Shown: positions 51,416-60,431, numbered from the stretch's first letter. The stretch: 64,000 nt of DNA from Oscillospiraceae bacterium CM (GCA_022870705.1 CP072107.1:1548501-1612500), one strand, 5' to 3'. Made by a program: numbers and translations. Notes: generated by a model not told the origin, from the letters alone.

Positions 51416-52272
51416 GACGCCGTCACCCCGAATCGGATGCCAAGGAGCCTGTCACTGACCGCAAAGAGCTGCTCGGTGTTTTGCCGGTTTACTTCACGGC
51501 TTATCCTCGCCGGGCCGTTCAGGCCGTGGCAGAGCCCCGCTGGCGCGGGCTTTTCGGTCATAAGCCGCTTATAAATTGACGCGGGGACGGAAGGATCAAC
51601 GCCGGTCTTTTTCCGATGCGTCCACACAAAGCCGACGAGACCGCCCGTGTTTTTATTGCCGATATCCGTTTTCACAAGGCCAGGGTCGACGCCATAAGCG
51701 CGAAGGCCCATATCGGCGTAGCGCTCCATAAGCCCGCGGGCAAAGAGCATGTTGCAGAGTTTCGACTGCTTGTAAGCCAAAAGCGGGCTGTAGCGTTTTT
51801 CAAACATCAGGTCCTTCCAGCGCATACGCATCAGCCTGTGCGAGGCGCTTGACGTGATGATGACACGCCCCTGTGCTTCGAGCAGGTTGGCAAGCAGCTC
51901 ATGCGTCAGAAGATACCCCGCCAGGTGGTTGAGCGCAAACTGGTGTTCGTACCCCTCCGGCGTCGTCATGAAAAATCGGCGGACGCACCCGGCGTTGTTA
52001 ATAAGCGCGTCGAGTCTGCCTGCGCTGTTTTCCTGAAGGTCCGCGCGGATTTTCTGTGCGAGGGCGCGGATATCAGATAGGTGTAGCAGGTCGCCCGCAT
52101 AAAACGTGACGCGCGCGCCCGGCACAAGCGCGCGCAGCGCTTCTTCCGATGCCCGGCATGTCTCCGCGCTGCGCCCCAGCGCGATGACGCGGCAATTATC
52201 TTGAAGAAGGGCGGCGCAGACGGCAAAACCGATGCCGCTTGTCGCGCCAGTGACGACGACTGTTTTCATCAC
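51412..52272 (-). CDS. short-chain dehydrogenase, retinol-dehydrogenase-like
   Basis: SDR of 286 residues with VVTGATSGIGFAVCAALL near 6-23, NNAGCVRRFF near 92, serine in IITSSASHRLMRM near 138 and a YxxxK in LLAYKQSKLCNML near 164-176. The sequence order and the PGLVKTDIGNKNTGG block resemble eukaryotic-type retinol dehydrogenases/WW-domain oxidoreductases, a form common in Clostridia. Substrate unknown. First gene of the two-SDR unit. Confidence 0.88.
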   Translation of the reverse strand: MMKTVVVTGATSGIGFAVCAALLQDNCRVIALGRSAETCRASEEALRALVPGARVTFYAGDLLHLSDIRALAQKIRADLQENSAGRLDALINNAGCVRRFFMTTPEGYEHQFALNHLAGYLLTHELLANLLEAQGRVIITSSASHRLMRMRWKDLMFEKRYSPLLAYKQSKLCNMLFARGLMERYADMGLRAYGVDPGLVKTDIGNKNTGGLVGFVWTHRKKTGVDPSVPASIYKRLMTEKPAPAGLCHGLNGPARISREVNRQNTEQLFAVSDRLLGIRFGVTAS

Positions 52273-52278
52273 CTACTC

Positions 52279-52992
52279 CTATACAAACCAGTGCCAGACG
52301 TGCCAGAACTCAACAGCCCCGGCGCTGATGGCAAGGACGACATAACTGACGGCGAAGAAAACAACGAATATGAGCACTGCCAAGAGGCCGACGATACGCA
52401 GCTGGCGGCGTGCTGTATCCTTCATGACGGGGTGCAAGGCGTATGGCGGGTACTTCCCGTCCGTCATGACGTTTTTATGCCATCGCCTATACGCCCGCGC
52501 CATCTGACGTGTCAGCGCGATGAACCAGACGGCGGCGACGGCGAACAAAACGCCCAGCGCAATGAGATCGATACCAAGGAGCGCGCCACCGGCATACGGC
52601 ATGACCGGCAGCAACACAAACGCCGGTAAGAGCGGCCTTAAAAGAAGGCAAAGGCCGACAAGGCATGACGATACGGCAGACAAGGCCAAGACAAGCACCC
52701 AAGAAAACAGCAAAGCGAAAAACGACGCGACAAAAATATCGGCAAAAAAGAGCCCGACTCCGGCAAAAATTTTATTTGATTTTATCACTTCTTTGGCGGT
52801 ACCGGAAAGCGCAAACTGCGCGGCGATCTCCGGCGGTGCGCCGAGCTTCTTGGCGATTTCCTCCTCTGTATACCCGTCCGCCATTTTGCGGTCAAAATGC
52901 TCCTTGTATTCGGCTAAAATCTCGTCTATATCCGAAACGTTATTTGCTTTCAACTGGTTTTTCAGTTCATTTAAATATTCCTGCTTTGTCAT
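52279..52992 (-). CDS. HAAS/DUF1700 membrane protein
   Basis: A 237-residue protein. The N-terminal soluble HAAS domain has TKQEYLNELKNQLKANNVSD and YKEHFDRKMADGYTEEEIAK, followed by KLGAPPEIAAQF. Several membrane helices follow (about 75-105, 108-130, 138-160, 200-228). Such proteins are usually encoded with a PadR-family repressor, as here, and are thought to transmit envelope or drug stress. The overlap with padR is 4 nt. Confidence 0.9.
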   Translation of the reverse strand: MTKQEYLNELKNQLKANNVSDIDEILAEYKEHFDRKMADGYTEEEIAKKLGAPPEIAAQFALSGTAKEVIKSNKIFAGVGLFFADIFVASFFALLFSWVLVLALSAVSSCLVGLCLLLRPLLPAFVLLPVMPYAGGALLGIDLIALGVLFAVAAVWFIALTRQMARAYRRWHKNVMTDGKYPPYALHPVMKDTARRQLRIVGLLAVLIFVVFFAVSYVVLAISAGAVEFWHVWHWFV

Positions 52993-53309
52993 TTTTCTTC
53001 TCCCCCTTTCACGAGCTTCTCAATTGATGCGGCAAACGCCTGCCATTCGGCTTTTTGCGTTAAAAATTCGTCCCGCCCCGTTTTCGTCAGTGAATAGTAT
53101 TTGCGCGGCGGGCCGCCGCTTTCTTCAGACAGATACGTCGTCACAAAGCCGTCGCTCTTGAGCTTTCTTAAAATCGGGTAGACGGTGCCGTCGGCGATCT
53201 CAATATGCTGTGAGAGATACTCTGACACGTCGTATCCGTAACAGTCCTTTTGATAGAGCAGCGACAGGACGCAGAGCTCCAGAACGCCCTTTTTGTATTG
53301 GCTGTTCAT
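52989..53309 (-). CDS. PadR family transcriptional regulator
   Basis: A 106-residue winged-helix regulator with the PadR signature KGVLELCVLSLLYQKDCYGY and GTVYPILRKLKSDGFVTTYL, then ESGGPPRKYYSLTKTGRDEF. It likely represses its own operon with the HAAS gene. The TACGTTTGATGCGTCATCA stretch just upstream (53328-53346) may contain the operator. Confidence 0.93.
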   Translation of the reverse strand: MNSQYKKGVLELCVLSLLYQKDCYGYDVSEYLSQHIEIADGTVYPILRKLKSDGFVTTYLSEESGGPPRKYYSLTKTGRDEFLTQKAEWQAFAASIEKLVKGGEEK

Positions 53310-53521
53310 CGTTTTCCCCCTTTGACGTACGTTTGATGCGTCATCATCTACTATTAATTATAATATAGTAGTTTTGATTTGTCAATAGTGATTTTATTTT
53401 TGTGTCAAAAACTGCATGGCATAGGAAAAACCGATCCCGCCATAATACATTTAAGGACAAAAACGGTTTTTTGCGCGGGTATGTTGTTATAAAGCGCTTC
53501 CCGCGCGGAGAGGAGCACACG

Positions 53522-53749
53522 ATGGAAGACAGAAAGCTCAAAGGCTATCCCGTCTATACGGAGGACGAATTGGGCGGCATTGCACAGGTCGCCTCGGGAA
53601 GCGACTGTACGGGCCTCGAGCCGACGCCGCCGACATCTATTGCAGAGGCGGTGTCGTATTCATCGCTTGAAAATATCCCGCAGGTGACGAATAAAGTCGA
53701 TAACGGTTTTCAACACATCCACCCGGAACGCAAAAAAAATCATAAATAA
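53522..53749 (+). CDS. small conserved-looking protein of unknown function
   Basis: A 75-residue polar protein beginning MEDRKLKGYPVYTEDELGG, without signal peptide or membrane segment; the C-terminus is basic (HPERKKNHK). GAGAGGAG lies six bases before the ATG at 53522, and a longer frame to 53402 is unsupported. I do not recognise the family. The charged ends with a Ser/Thr/Pro-rich middle suggest a small, possibly sporulation-associated protein, but that is a guess. Confidence 0.7.
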   Translation: MEDRKLKGYPVYTEDELGGIAQVASGSDCTGLEPTPPTSIAEAVSYSSLENIPQVTNKVDNGFQHIHPERKKNHK

Positions 53750-53786
53750 GTGAGCACATGATTTTTGGTTTTCATGTTCCGAAAGC

Positions 53787-53815
53787 TTGACAAACGGGTG
53801 CTGCCTCAGTACAAT
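53787..53815 (+). promoter_or_regulatory. strong sigma-A-type promoter
   Basis: Consensus TTGACA (53787-53792), 17-bp spacer, TACAAT (53810-53815). It drives the hairpin RNA and perhaps the lipoprotein genes downstream. Confidence 0.8.
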
Positions 53816-53821
53816 GACGTG

Positions 53822-53912
53822 TAAATATATGTAATTATAATAAATTAATAAAGAGCCTGAGAGCCTTTTAACTGTTTGGGGAAACCCGTACAGCTAAAAG
53901 GCTCTTTAATTT
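53822..53912 (+). ncRNA. putative hairpin leader or small RNA
   Basis: From the promoter a transcript of about 90 nt would contain a 15-bp near-perfect stem (GAGCCTTTTAACTGT with ACAGCTAAAAGGCTC, 53861-53904) capped by a GGG-GAAA-CCC mini-hairpin with a GNRA loop, followed by TTTAATTT. The weak U tract leaves open whether this terminates transcription or acts as a leader. Confidence 0.4.
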
Positions 53913-53919
53913 CAGGTAA

Positions 53920-54111
53920 GATGAGACGGAACAAGAGCTTTTGGACACCTCGCCGAAACGGCAATCGCCTTTCAGCGTTCCGCTTGCAGATGTCGAAACA
54001 GTGGGATATAATGGGATTAAGCTGCCGGGGATTACCAATTTGGCACATGTCCTGTCGTCGCCGGACTTTACGAATCGTTTTATGGTCAAGAGCTGTACAT
54101 CATGGAAATAG
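53920..54111 (+). pseudogene. possible gene remnant without start codon
   Basis: An open stretch of 63 codons ending at TAG 54109-54111, reading DETEQELLDTSPKRQ...VGYNGIKLPGITNLAHVL, has protein-like composition but no start codon or ribosome site; the frame is closed by TAA just upstream. It fills most of the 377-bp gap between 53749 and 54127 not taken by the hairpin RNA. The family is unknown and it may be chance. Confidence 0.25.
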
Positions 54112-54126
54112 TGTCATGGAAAAGGG

Positions 54127-54675
54127 GTGAAAAAATTGAAGCGTTTTTTATGGAGTTGTTTCTGTTTTCTATTTGTAATGACGTTGCCCTCATGCAGCCT
54201 TTCAAACACACCGTCGGGCTATCAGCAGAATGTGGCAGAAGAATCACAGGCTCAAAATGCAGATGTTACAATCAACATAGATGATGTCAAGGCTAATTTT
54301 TATTATATTTATGAATTAATCCATTATTATATTAGCTTTAAAGAAGATGCAATGAATGACATTTATTTCATCCATATTTATAAAGATTTTTTGGATGAAA
54401 ATTATCCTATTTATCAAAGCGAAATGCAATATATTGAAGATTGTGCATCCAAGAATATTCATTATGAGTTAGATTATTGTATTGCAGATGTTGATGTTGA
54501 AGAGCTCCCGAACAATTTATACAAAGTTGTCTATGACTGTATCATTCGAGAAACTGATTCCAATAAAGTTGTCACTGAAATAAAAAAATCACAGGTCTTT
54601 ACGGTGTACGACGATGGAAAAATTCAAAAAATTCGGGATATTCAAGACGTTTCGGATACGGCTTCATCTTCTTAA
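54127..54675 (+). CDS. small lipoprotein of unknown function, AT-rich
   Basis: A 182-residue lipoprotein with a signal peptide and lipobox LPSC (FLFVMTLPSCS). The mature part is rich in Tyr, Ile and Asp/Glu and looks like a single small alpha/beta domain (KVVYDCIIRETDSNKVVTEI). GTG at 54127 or TTG at 54136 may be the start; AAAAGGGG precedes both. No family recognised. It is distinctly AT-rich relative to its neighbours. Confidence 0.75.
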   Translation: MKKLKRFLWSCFCFLFVMTLPSCSLSNTPSGYQQNVAEESQAQNADVTINIDDVKANFYYIYELIHYYISFKEDAMNDIYFIHIYKDFLDENYPIYQSEMQYIEDCASKNIHYELDYCIADVDVEELPNNLYKVVYDCIIRETDSNKVVTEIKKSQVFTVYDDGKIQKIRDIQDVSDTASSS

Positions 54676-54748
54676 TAATGTGATAACATCGCTTCATCGA
54701 TCATAACCAGGTCTGAAAAATATTTGTTAAGCGTTAAAAAGGAGAGAA

Positions 54749-55231
54749 ATGAAAAAAAGACAAATTTTCTTGATCCTTACCGTCATACTTTGCTTAGTCC
54801 TCTGTGCCTGTTCTGGATTGACGTCGCCCGCTCAACCGGCTGCACTTTCAAACAGCGCCAATCCTGTAAGTCCTGACGCGGATTTAAATTCTTGGGTCGG
54901 AGATTACTCCTTTTCTGAACACAATGATCCCGATGAAAACATGTTTTATAGCATAACGATATTTCAAAAAAATCATCAGTATTTTGCCGATATATTTATA
55001 GACGGTTTCCAGACGATGATTAGAATGCAAGCGACTGTTTCTGGAGACGCGCAAGCAATAAATCTGACTTTTGACAAATACTTGCCAGACAATTTAAATG
55101 AACCATATCAACAAGGCGATCTGCTGCTGACCCTTGAAAAGAATAATGACGTTATTGTGACGTATTGGGAGAAGCTGCAGCCAATGCTGCCTCAAAACAC
55201 AGAAAACGGAAACGTATACTTTACCAAATAA
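54749..55231 (+). CDS. small lipoprotein (DUF5991-like)
   Basis: A 160-residue lipoprotein with lipobox LCAC near residues 18-21. The mature domain (WVGDYSFSEHNDPDENMFYS, then ITIFQKNHQYFADIFIDGFQ, LTFDKYLPDNLNEPYQQGD) resembles a widespread DUF5991-type domain, recalled from memory and not searched. AAAGGAG lies upstream of the ATG. It follows the other lipoprotein by 73 nt and shares its AT-rich composition. Confidence 0.75.
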   Translation: MKKRQIFLILTVILCLVLCACSGLTSPAQPAALSNSANPVSPDADLNSWVGDYSFSEHNDPDENMFYSITIFQKNHQYFADIFIDGFQTMIRMQATVSGDAQAINLTFDKYLPDNLNEPYQQGDLLLTLEKNNDVIVTYWEKLQPMLPQNTENGNVYFTK

Positions 55232-55240
55232 CAGTTATAA

Positions 55241-55271
55241 GGAACACCTCGCCGAAGCGAGGTGTTCCTTT
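55241..55271 (+). terminator. terminator after the lipoprotein genes
   Basis: 12-bp perfect stem GGAACACCTCGC-cgaa-GCGAGGTGTTCC followed by TTT. Confidence 0.85.
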
Positions 55272-55293
55272 CGTATGTATGTCTTTTACACGG

Positions 55294-55947
55294 TCAGTTA
55301 TCAAGCCGCTTCAAACGGACAAAGCCACCGCCGCGGCGCGTCGTCTCCAGCCAGTTTTTGAGGTTGACATGGAATAGCCGCCCTTCGTCGGCGATGTCGG
55401 CTTCTAGGCGCGACATGTCTTCATCCCAACTCAGAGACAGGAGCGTCACCCAATGCCACGTGTCAACGAACGGCTCCGTGCCCTTGTCGAGGCTTAAAAA
55501 GGCGACCGGCATATCATCGTACAGCGCGCGGGCAATAAAGTCCGCCACCGCCCCAAGGCCGGGCCTTACCGCTTTTTTTGCCGGGATGTCACAGCTCTCC
55601 AGCGTATAAGGGAGGCCTTTGGCATCCATATAGGCGCGCGCGCCCTTCATAAAGGCCGCCGTCGTCGGAATGCCCTGAATACCGGGCGTCACATACCGCC
55701 ATACCTCTTCCATCAGCGTTACGAAATCAGCTTTGGCGATCGGGTCAGGCCCGCCTGAAAGCCCGCTTTGATTTCGGTTTACATAATTTATAATTCCGGC
55801 AAATACTGTTGGTCCGCAACCCGCAAGGCGCTTGAACCCCGTCAGGTACCAAGCCTGCCGACCGCCACAGCAGGGCGTTCCGCCGTCATGGATTTCGAAC
55901 AGCTTCATATTTTTGATGGATACTGTTTTCATAGCCGACTCCGTCAT
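55294..55947 (-). CDS. papain-like (C39-type) domain protein, putative
   Basis: A 217-residue soluble protein (ATG 55947 or, more likely, the ATG at 55932 reading MKTVSIKNMKLFEI). AGCGPTVFAGIINYV near 43-57 resembles the catalytic Cys block of C39-like peptidases; TWHWVTLLSL near 163 could supply the histidine and a later Asp/Asn (HVNLKNWLETT) the third residue. I infer a papain-like fold; activity is untested and the family is unnamed to me. It overlaps the DUF2156 gene by 4 nt. Confidence 0.65.
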   Translation of the reverse strand: MTESAMKTVSIKNMKLFEIHDGGTPCCGGRQAWYLTGFKRLAGCGPTVFAGIINYVNRNQSGLSGGPDPIAKADFVTLMEEVWRYVTPGIQGIPTTAAFMKGARAYMDAKGLPYTLESCDIPAKKAVRPGLGAVADFIARALYDDMPVAFLSLDKGTEPFVDTWHWVTLLSLSWDEDMSRLEADIADEGRLFHVNLKNWLETTRRGGGFVRLKRLDN

Positions 55948-56831
55948 TTGAGCGTGACGATGTATTTTTCCAAGAGGGCGCAGGGGTGATATGAAAGTTT
56001 GGACGTGCGCAGGCCCTCAATGCCGTCGTCCTCTTCCCTGTTGATATAGGTGACGCCTTCTCCGGCAAACGCTTTGGCAAACTGGTTGACAACCATGGGA
56101 TACGACCCGGCATATGCCGTCAGCGATTTCTCGACGTGGACAAATAGCGTATCGCCGACGATTTCGCCAAGCGACGCGCCGACGACCTTCCCGCCTGCCG
56201 TTAAAAAGCCGCCGAAAAGCTTGTAGATATCGAGATTATCCAGCACTTCTAGCGCTTTGCGGTTGCCCTCCTCATACGTCTCGGAGTCGCGATGGTGCTC
56301 TTGCGCATACGTTTCGAAAAATGCCCGGACTTCCTTCAGATTTTCGGGATTGATAATCTCAAACGACCAGTCTGGGTTTTCGCGCTGAAAGCGGTTAATG
56401 TGGTTGCGCTGGCCGCTGTAGCGCCGACCGGAAAGGTTTTTGATATCCTCACTTTGATACAGGTAGTCAAACCAGTTTCTGTTCGTTGTGATTTCGGCGT
56501 CCGGGTATGACAATTTGACCTGCTCAAGCCGGTGTTCGGAGACAACGCACAGGCGCGGTATCAGGCCGTTTTGACGGCAGTAATCAACAATTCTGTCATA
56601 GGCCTCTTTTTCGGGGCATGGCTCGCCGCGCGGCGGTGTAAACGCCGTCTCTCCCGTCAAATACTTGACCTTGAGATACAAAAGCCCCTCTTCAATGGCG
56701 AACTCTGTTTTAAATGTATCCCGCCAGATAAACGACCCGCCGATTGTACAGTCACAAATACGGCATTTGTTTTTTTCAAAATACGGGCGGAGCTGCGTGA
56801 TATGCTCCAGTTTTAATGCTTGAAATTCCAA
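55944..56831 (-). CDS. DUF2156 (phosphatidylglycerol lysyltransferase-like GNAT) protein
   Basis: A 295-residue protein with the double-GNAT architecture of DUF2156. N-terminal YFEKNKCRICDCTIGGSFIW, middle NWFDYLYQSEDIKNLSGRRY and GQRNHINRFQRENPDW, C-terminal SYPMVVNQFAKAFAGEGVTY and INREEDDGIEGLRTSKLSYH. Related MprF-type domains transfer amino acids from tRNA to lipids; short cytosolic forms like this one have unknown acceptors. It is translationally coupled to the papain-like gene downstream. Confidence 0.88.
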   Translation of the reverse strand: MEFQALKLEHITQLRPYFEKNKCRICDCTIGGSFIWRDTFKTEFAIEEGLLYLKVKYLTGETAFTPPRGEPCPEKEAYDRIVDYCRQNGLIPRLCVVSEHRLEQVKLSYPDAEITTNRNWFDYLYQSEDIKNLSGRRYSGQRNHINRFQRENPDWSFEIINPENLKEVRAFFETYAQEHHRDSETYEEGNRKALEVLDNLDIYKLFGGFLTAGGKVVGASLGEIVGDTLFVHVEKSLTAYAGSYPMVVNQFAKAFAGEGVTYINREEDDGIEGLRTSKLSYHPCALLEKYIVTLK

Positions 56832-56844
56832 AAATTTCTCCTCG

Positions 56845-57369
56845 CTATTTCGTCCAGTTCAGTGCGTCTTTATTTTTTATGAAGTATTCTATCCCGGAAT
56901 ACAGTGTCGCCAATACAATAACGGCGACACAAGCCGTCACGAGAACGGTCGGGATCGGCAGAAGCATCAGAAGAATGCACACCATCGTCGACGCCGTTTT
57001 AATCTTTCCCGATAAACCAGCCGCGATGACGCGACCGCGATCGACAGCGATAAGCCGCAGCGCCGTGACGGCAAACTCACGGATGACGACGATTAAAACG
57101 GCCCACGCGGGCATGAGGCCCTGCTGGGTAAACCATAAAAGCGCAGCAAAAACGAGCGCCTTATCGGCAAGCGGGTCCATAAACTTGCCGAAGTCCGTGA
57201 TCTGGCCGCGTGACCGGGCAATATGCCCGTCGGCAAAGTCGGTCAGGCTCGCCACGGCAAAGATGGCCAACGCAACGTACCGGCTGTCCGGAAAATCCAG
57301 ATACAAAACGAGCAGGAATATGGGGATCAGGATGACGCGAAACAGCGTCAGTTTATTGGCTAGATTCAT
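56845..57369 (-). CDS. pgsA: CDP-diacylglycerol-glycerol-3-phosphate 3-phosphatidyltransferase
   Basis: Integral membrane enzyme (174 residues) making phosphatidylglycerophosphate. The CDP-alcohol phosphotransferase motif is complete: TDFADGHIARSRGQITDFGK continuing FMDPLADK, about residues 42-71 (D-x2-D-G-x2-A-R...G-x3-D-x3-D). Helices at about 5-22, 28-42, 80-100, 120-155. It starts 3 nt after the rimO stop; the order rimO-pgsA is typical in Firmicutes. Confidence 0.96.
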   Translation of the reverse strand: MNLANKLTLFRVILIPIFLLVLYLDFPDSRYVALAIFAVASLTDFADGHIARSRGQITDFGKFMDPLADKALVFAALLWFTQQGLMPAWAVLIVVIREFAVTALRLIAVDRGRVIAAGLSGKIKTASTMVCILLMLLPIPTVLVTACVAVIVLATLYSGIEYFIKNKDALNWTK

Positions 57370-57372
57370 TTT

Positions 57373-58701
57373 TTATGCATCCCCTCGGTTTATTTGCTCA
57401 CCGGACGGCTCACCGTCCCGCGTGCCGGTAATATGGACGGTGACAATGTCACCCGGTTTGACGGTGCGGCCGGTAAAATGGATATAGCCGTCAATTTCCG
57501 GTGACTCGGCCCAACTGCGTCCGATAAACAGCCCGTCCTCTACGCCCTCCGCGAGAATCGTTACCGTTGTGCCGAGGCGGCTGTTATTAAACGCGTCCAT
57601 GACATCGCTTTGCAGCGCCATGACAGCCTCGGCCCGTTTGGCGGCTGTCTCGGCGTCCGGGCGGTCCATGACGGCAGCGGGCGTTCCCTCCTCCGGTGAA
57701 TACGTGAAAACACCGGCGCGCTCAATCCGCGCCTCACGCAGAAAGTCCATGAGTTCGAGGAATTCTTGCTCACCCTCGCCGGGCAGACCGACAATCAGAC
57801 TCGTGCGCAGAACGACGCCGGGAATCCGGGCGCGCAGCTTCTCAAAAAGAGCGCGGATTTCGTCCCCCGTGCCGCGGCGGCCCATTTTTTTGAGGATTCT
57901 ATCGCTGATATGCTGCATGGGGATATCAAGATACTTGAGGATTTTTTCCTCTTCGGCGATGACGGCGATGAGGTCGTCGTCCATTTCGTCGGGATAGAGA
58001 TAATGCAGGCGAATCCAGTTGAGGCCGTCAATCGCGCAGAGCTTTTTAAGAAGCTCTGCAAGGCTTCTTTTCCCGTATAAGTCGAGCCCGTAGCGCGTTG
58101 TGTCCTGCGCGACGACGATGAGTTCTTTGACGCCGCCTTGGACGAGCGCTTCGGCTTCCTTGATAACGCTTTCCATCGGGCGACTTCTGAAGCGGCCGCG
58201 GATATCGGGGATGACACAAAAGGCGCAGCGGTTGTCACAGCCCTCGGCGACCTTGAGATACGCCCAGGCGTCCGACGTGGTCACAACGCGCGGAATGTCG
58301 GGGTCTGGCCGGTTTTTATCATCGAAACGGGCAAAAACGCGGCCACTGAGTGCCGTTGTGACGGCCGCCACGATATCTGATGCGCTGCCGACACCGAGCA
58401 CGGCGTCAATCTCCGGCAGTTCGGCGAGGATTTCAACCTTGTACCGCTCAGCCAGACAGCCGGTGACGATAATTTTTTTAATGCGGCCTTTTTTTTTGGC
58501 TTCGCCGAGCGCGAGCACCGTCTCGATGGCCTCTTTTTTGGCGCTGTCGATAAAGCCGCATGTGTTGACGACAACAGCATCCACGCCGTCTGTTTCGCCG
58601 GTGATATCAAAGCCTGCCTCGCGCAGGAGATAGAGCATCTGCTCGCTGACAACTCTGTTTTTTGGGCAGCCAAGTGAAATGAGCCCGATTTTAGTCTTCA
58701 T
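57373..58701 (-). CDS. rimO: ribosomal protein S12 methylthiotransferase
   Basis: Radical SAM enzyme (442 residues) that methylthiolates Asp88/89 of ribosomal protein S12. The N-terminal UPF0004 domain has LISLGCPKNRVVSEQML and VVNTCGFIDSAKKEAIE with three cluster cysteines (the third in TGCLAERY). The radical SAM motif is CDNRCAFCVIPDIRGRFRSR near 152-171, and a TRAM domain ends the protein (GYIHFTGRTVKPGDIVTVHI). It overlaps recX by 11 nt. Confidence 0.96.
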   Translation of the reverse strand: MKTKIGLISLGCPKNRVVSEQMLYLLREAGFDITGETDGVDAVVVNTCGFIDSAKKEAIETVLALGEAKKKGRIKKIIVTGCLAERYKVEILAELPEIDAVLGVGSASDIVAAVTTALSGRVFARFDDKNRPDPDIPRVVTTSDAWAYLKVAEGCDNRCAFCVIPDIRGRFRSRPMESVIKEAEALVQGGVKELIVVAQDTTRYGLDLYGKRSLAELLKKLCAIDGLNWIRLHYLYPDEMDDDLIAVIAEEEKILKYLDIPMQHISDRILKKMGRRGTGDEIRALFEKLRARIPGVVLRTSLIVGLPGEGEQEFLELMDFLREARIERAGVFTYSPEEGTPAAVMDRPDAETAAKRAEAVMALQSDVMDAFNNSRLGTTVTILAEGVEDGLFIGRSWAESPEIDGYIHFTGRTVKPGDIVTVHITGTRDGEPSGEQINRGDA

Positions 58702-59323
58702 CTGATAAATCCTTAATTTCGCTTAAATATCTGTCGATGGCAGGACGGATCTCGTCCCAGGCAAAGCCGCGCCTGTATAAAGCGTCTGCGGCTGATTTCA
58801 AGGCCTTGCGATCGGTATTCTTGCCGCGGAGTTTTGCTGTGAGGCGCTGATACACCGCTTCACCCGTATCCGGCATTTGTGCCAGCGCATCGTCCCACAG
58901 CGCCCGGTCAACACCGCGCTTATACAGCTCGTCTTTGACGCGCCCGGCGCCATAACCCTTGGCGGCATAATGTCGAACCAGCATGGCGGCAAAATCCGCG
59001 TCGTTGAGGAGCCCCTGGCGTTCCAGCCAGTCGGCTGTCTCCGATGCCGTCTCGGCATCCTCCCCTTTTCGCTCAAGGCGCTCGGTGATCTCATGGCGAG
59101 ACATGTTGCGGCTGCCCAGCATATTCAGCGCACGCTTTTTTGACGCAGATGTTTTGACGGCTTTGACGAGCGCGTCATACTCCCCGTCCGTCAGCGTCCG
59201 CCCGCGATAAAGAGAGAAATCCGCGACGTGCGCCGCCGTAACAGTCATTGCCGCGCCGTCATCCAGCTCCAGGATGAAGGCGTCCTTCTTTTTTTCACTG
59301 ATGGACAGCCTGACGATTTCCAA
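58691..59323 (-). CDS. recX: regulatory protein RecX
   Basis: Modulator of RecA filaments, 210 residues, with three-helix repeats: ALNMLGSRNMSRHEITERLE near 63-82, DWLERQGLLNDADFAAMLVR near 92-111 and KGYGAGRVKDELYKRGVDRA near 115-134. It follows recA by 2 nt, the typical recA-recX unit. An N-terminal beta segment (residues 1-40) is present as in many Firmicutes RecX. Confidence 0.93.
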   Translation of the reverse strand: MEIVRLSISEKKKDAFILELDDGAAMTVTAAHVADFSLYRGRTLTDGEYDALVKAVKTSASKKRALNMLGSRNMSRHEITERLERKGEDAETASETADWLERQGLLNDADFAAMLVRHYAAKGYGAGRVKDELYKRGVDRALWDDALAQMPDTGEAVYQRLTAKLRGKNTDRKALKSAADALYRRGFAWDEIRPAIDRYLSEIKDLSDED

Positions 59324-59325
59324 AG

Positions 59326-60420
59326 TCAGCCCTCGAAGTCCTCGGCGGAGACGTCAACGGCGCGCCCGGCCGCCTTGGCGGCGATGCGCTCCTGCGGCGT
59401 CATGAGCTTTGCCGCGTCGCGGCGGATTTTCATTTCGAGGTCCTCGGCGACGTCGCGGTTTGACTTCAGATACTCGCGAACGTTGTCACGCCCCTGCAGG
59501 CGCGTCTCACCGACGGTAAACCACGCGCCGCCCTTCTCGATCAGGCCAAGCTTGACGCCGAGGTCGATCAGCTCGCCCGTTTTCGAGATACCCTCGCCAT
59601 ACATGATGTCAAACTCCGCCTCTTTAAACGGCGGGGCGACCTTGTTTTTGACGATTTTCGCCCGTGTCCTGTTACCGACGACCTCGGTGCCGTTTTTAAG
59701 TGACTCAATACGCCGAACGTCGATACGGACGCTGGCAAAATACTTGAGGGCGCGGCCGCCGGGCGTTGTCTCCGGGCTGCCGTACATCACGCCGATCTTC
59801 TCGCGCAACTGGTTAATGAAGATGACGATACAGTTTGTTTTCGATATGGAGCCTGCGAGCTTGCGGAGCGCCTGGCTCATCAGCCGCGCCACGACGCCGA
59901 CGCTGGAATCGCCCATTTCACCCTCGATTTCGCTTCTCGGCACAAGCGCCGCAACGGAGTCGACGACGACAACGTCAATGGCGCCGGAGCGAACGAGCGT
60001 TTCCGTAATGGCCAGGGCATCCTCGCCGGTGTCCGGCTGGGAGATGAGAAGATTTTCGATATCAACGCCGAGGGCGCGGGCATAGGCCGGCTCCAGGGCG
60101 TGCTCGGCATCGACAAACGCAACCTCGCCGCCGTTTTTCTGGGCGGAGGCGATGATGTGCAAGGCAAGTGTTGTTTTACCGGATGATTCGGGTCCGTATA
60201 TCTCAATAATGCGCCCCTTCGGGACGCCGCCGATGCCAAGGGCAAGGTCTAAAGACAGAGAGCCCGTTGGAATGGACTCCACGTTGACGGCGAGATTGTC
60301 ACCAAAGCGCATGATGGCGCCTTTGCCGTAGCTTTTTTCAATCTGCGAAATGGCCGTTTCCAGTGCTTTCTTCTTGTCGTCGGCCGGTGCGGCCGCTTCT
60401 GTTCTCTTTTTATCCGCCAT
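59326..60420 (-). CDS. recA: recombinase RecA
   Basis: ATP-dependent strand-exchange protein and SOS co-protease, 364 residues. Walker [14 protein letters not shown] near 76-88, the [12 protein letters not shown] block near 102, Walker [13 protein letters not shown] near 149, and the loop L2 region [20 protein letters not shown] near 199-218, then [14 protein letters not shown]. RecA-family start [18 protein letters not shown]. No clear SOS box was noticed upstream. Confidence 0.98.
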   Translation of the reverse strand: MADKKRTEAAAPADDKKKALETAISQIEKSYGKGAIMRFGDNLAVNVESIPTGSLSLDLALGIGGVPKGRIIEIYGPESSGKTTLALHIIASAQKNGGEVAFVDAEHALEPAYARALGVDIENLLISQPDTGEDALAITETLVRSGAIDVVVVDSVAALVPRSEIEGEMGDSSVGVVARLMSQALRKLAGSISKTNCIVIFINQLREKIGVMYGSPETTPGGRALKYFASVRIDVRRIESLKNGTEVVGNRTRAKIVKNKVAPPFKEAEFDIMYGEGISKTGELIDLGVKLGLIEKGGAWFTVGETRLQGRDNVREYLKSNRDVAEDLEMKIRRDAAKLMTPQERIAAKAAGRAVDVSAEDFEG

Positions 60421-60431
60421 GATAACGCCTC

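Noticed and set aside
53845-54089. Two minus-strand frames over the hairpin RNA and remnant
   Set aside because: They read through the hairpin stem, overlap each other and have no ribosome site.
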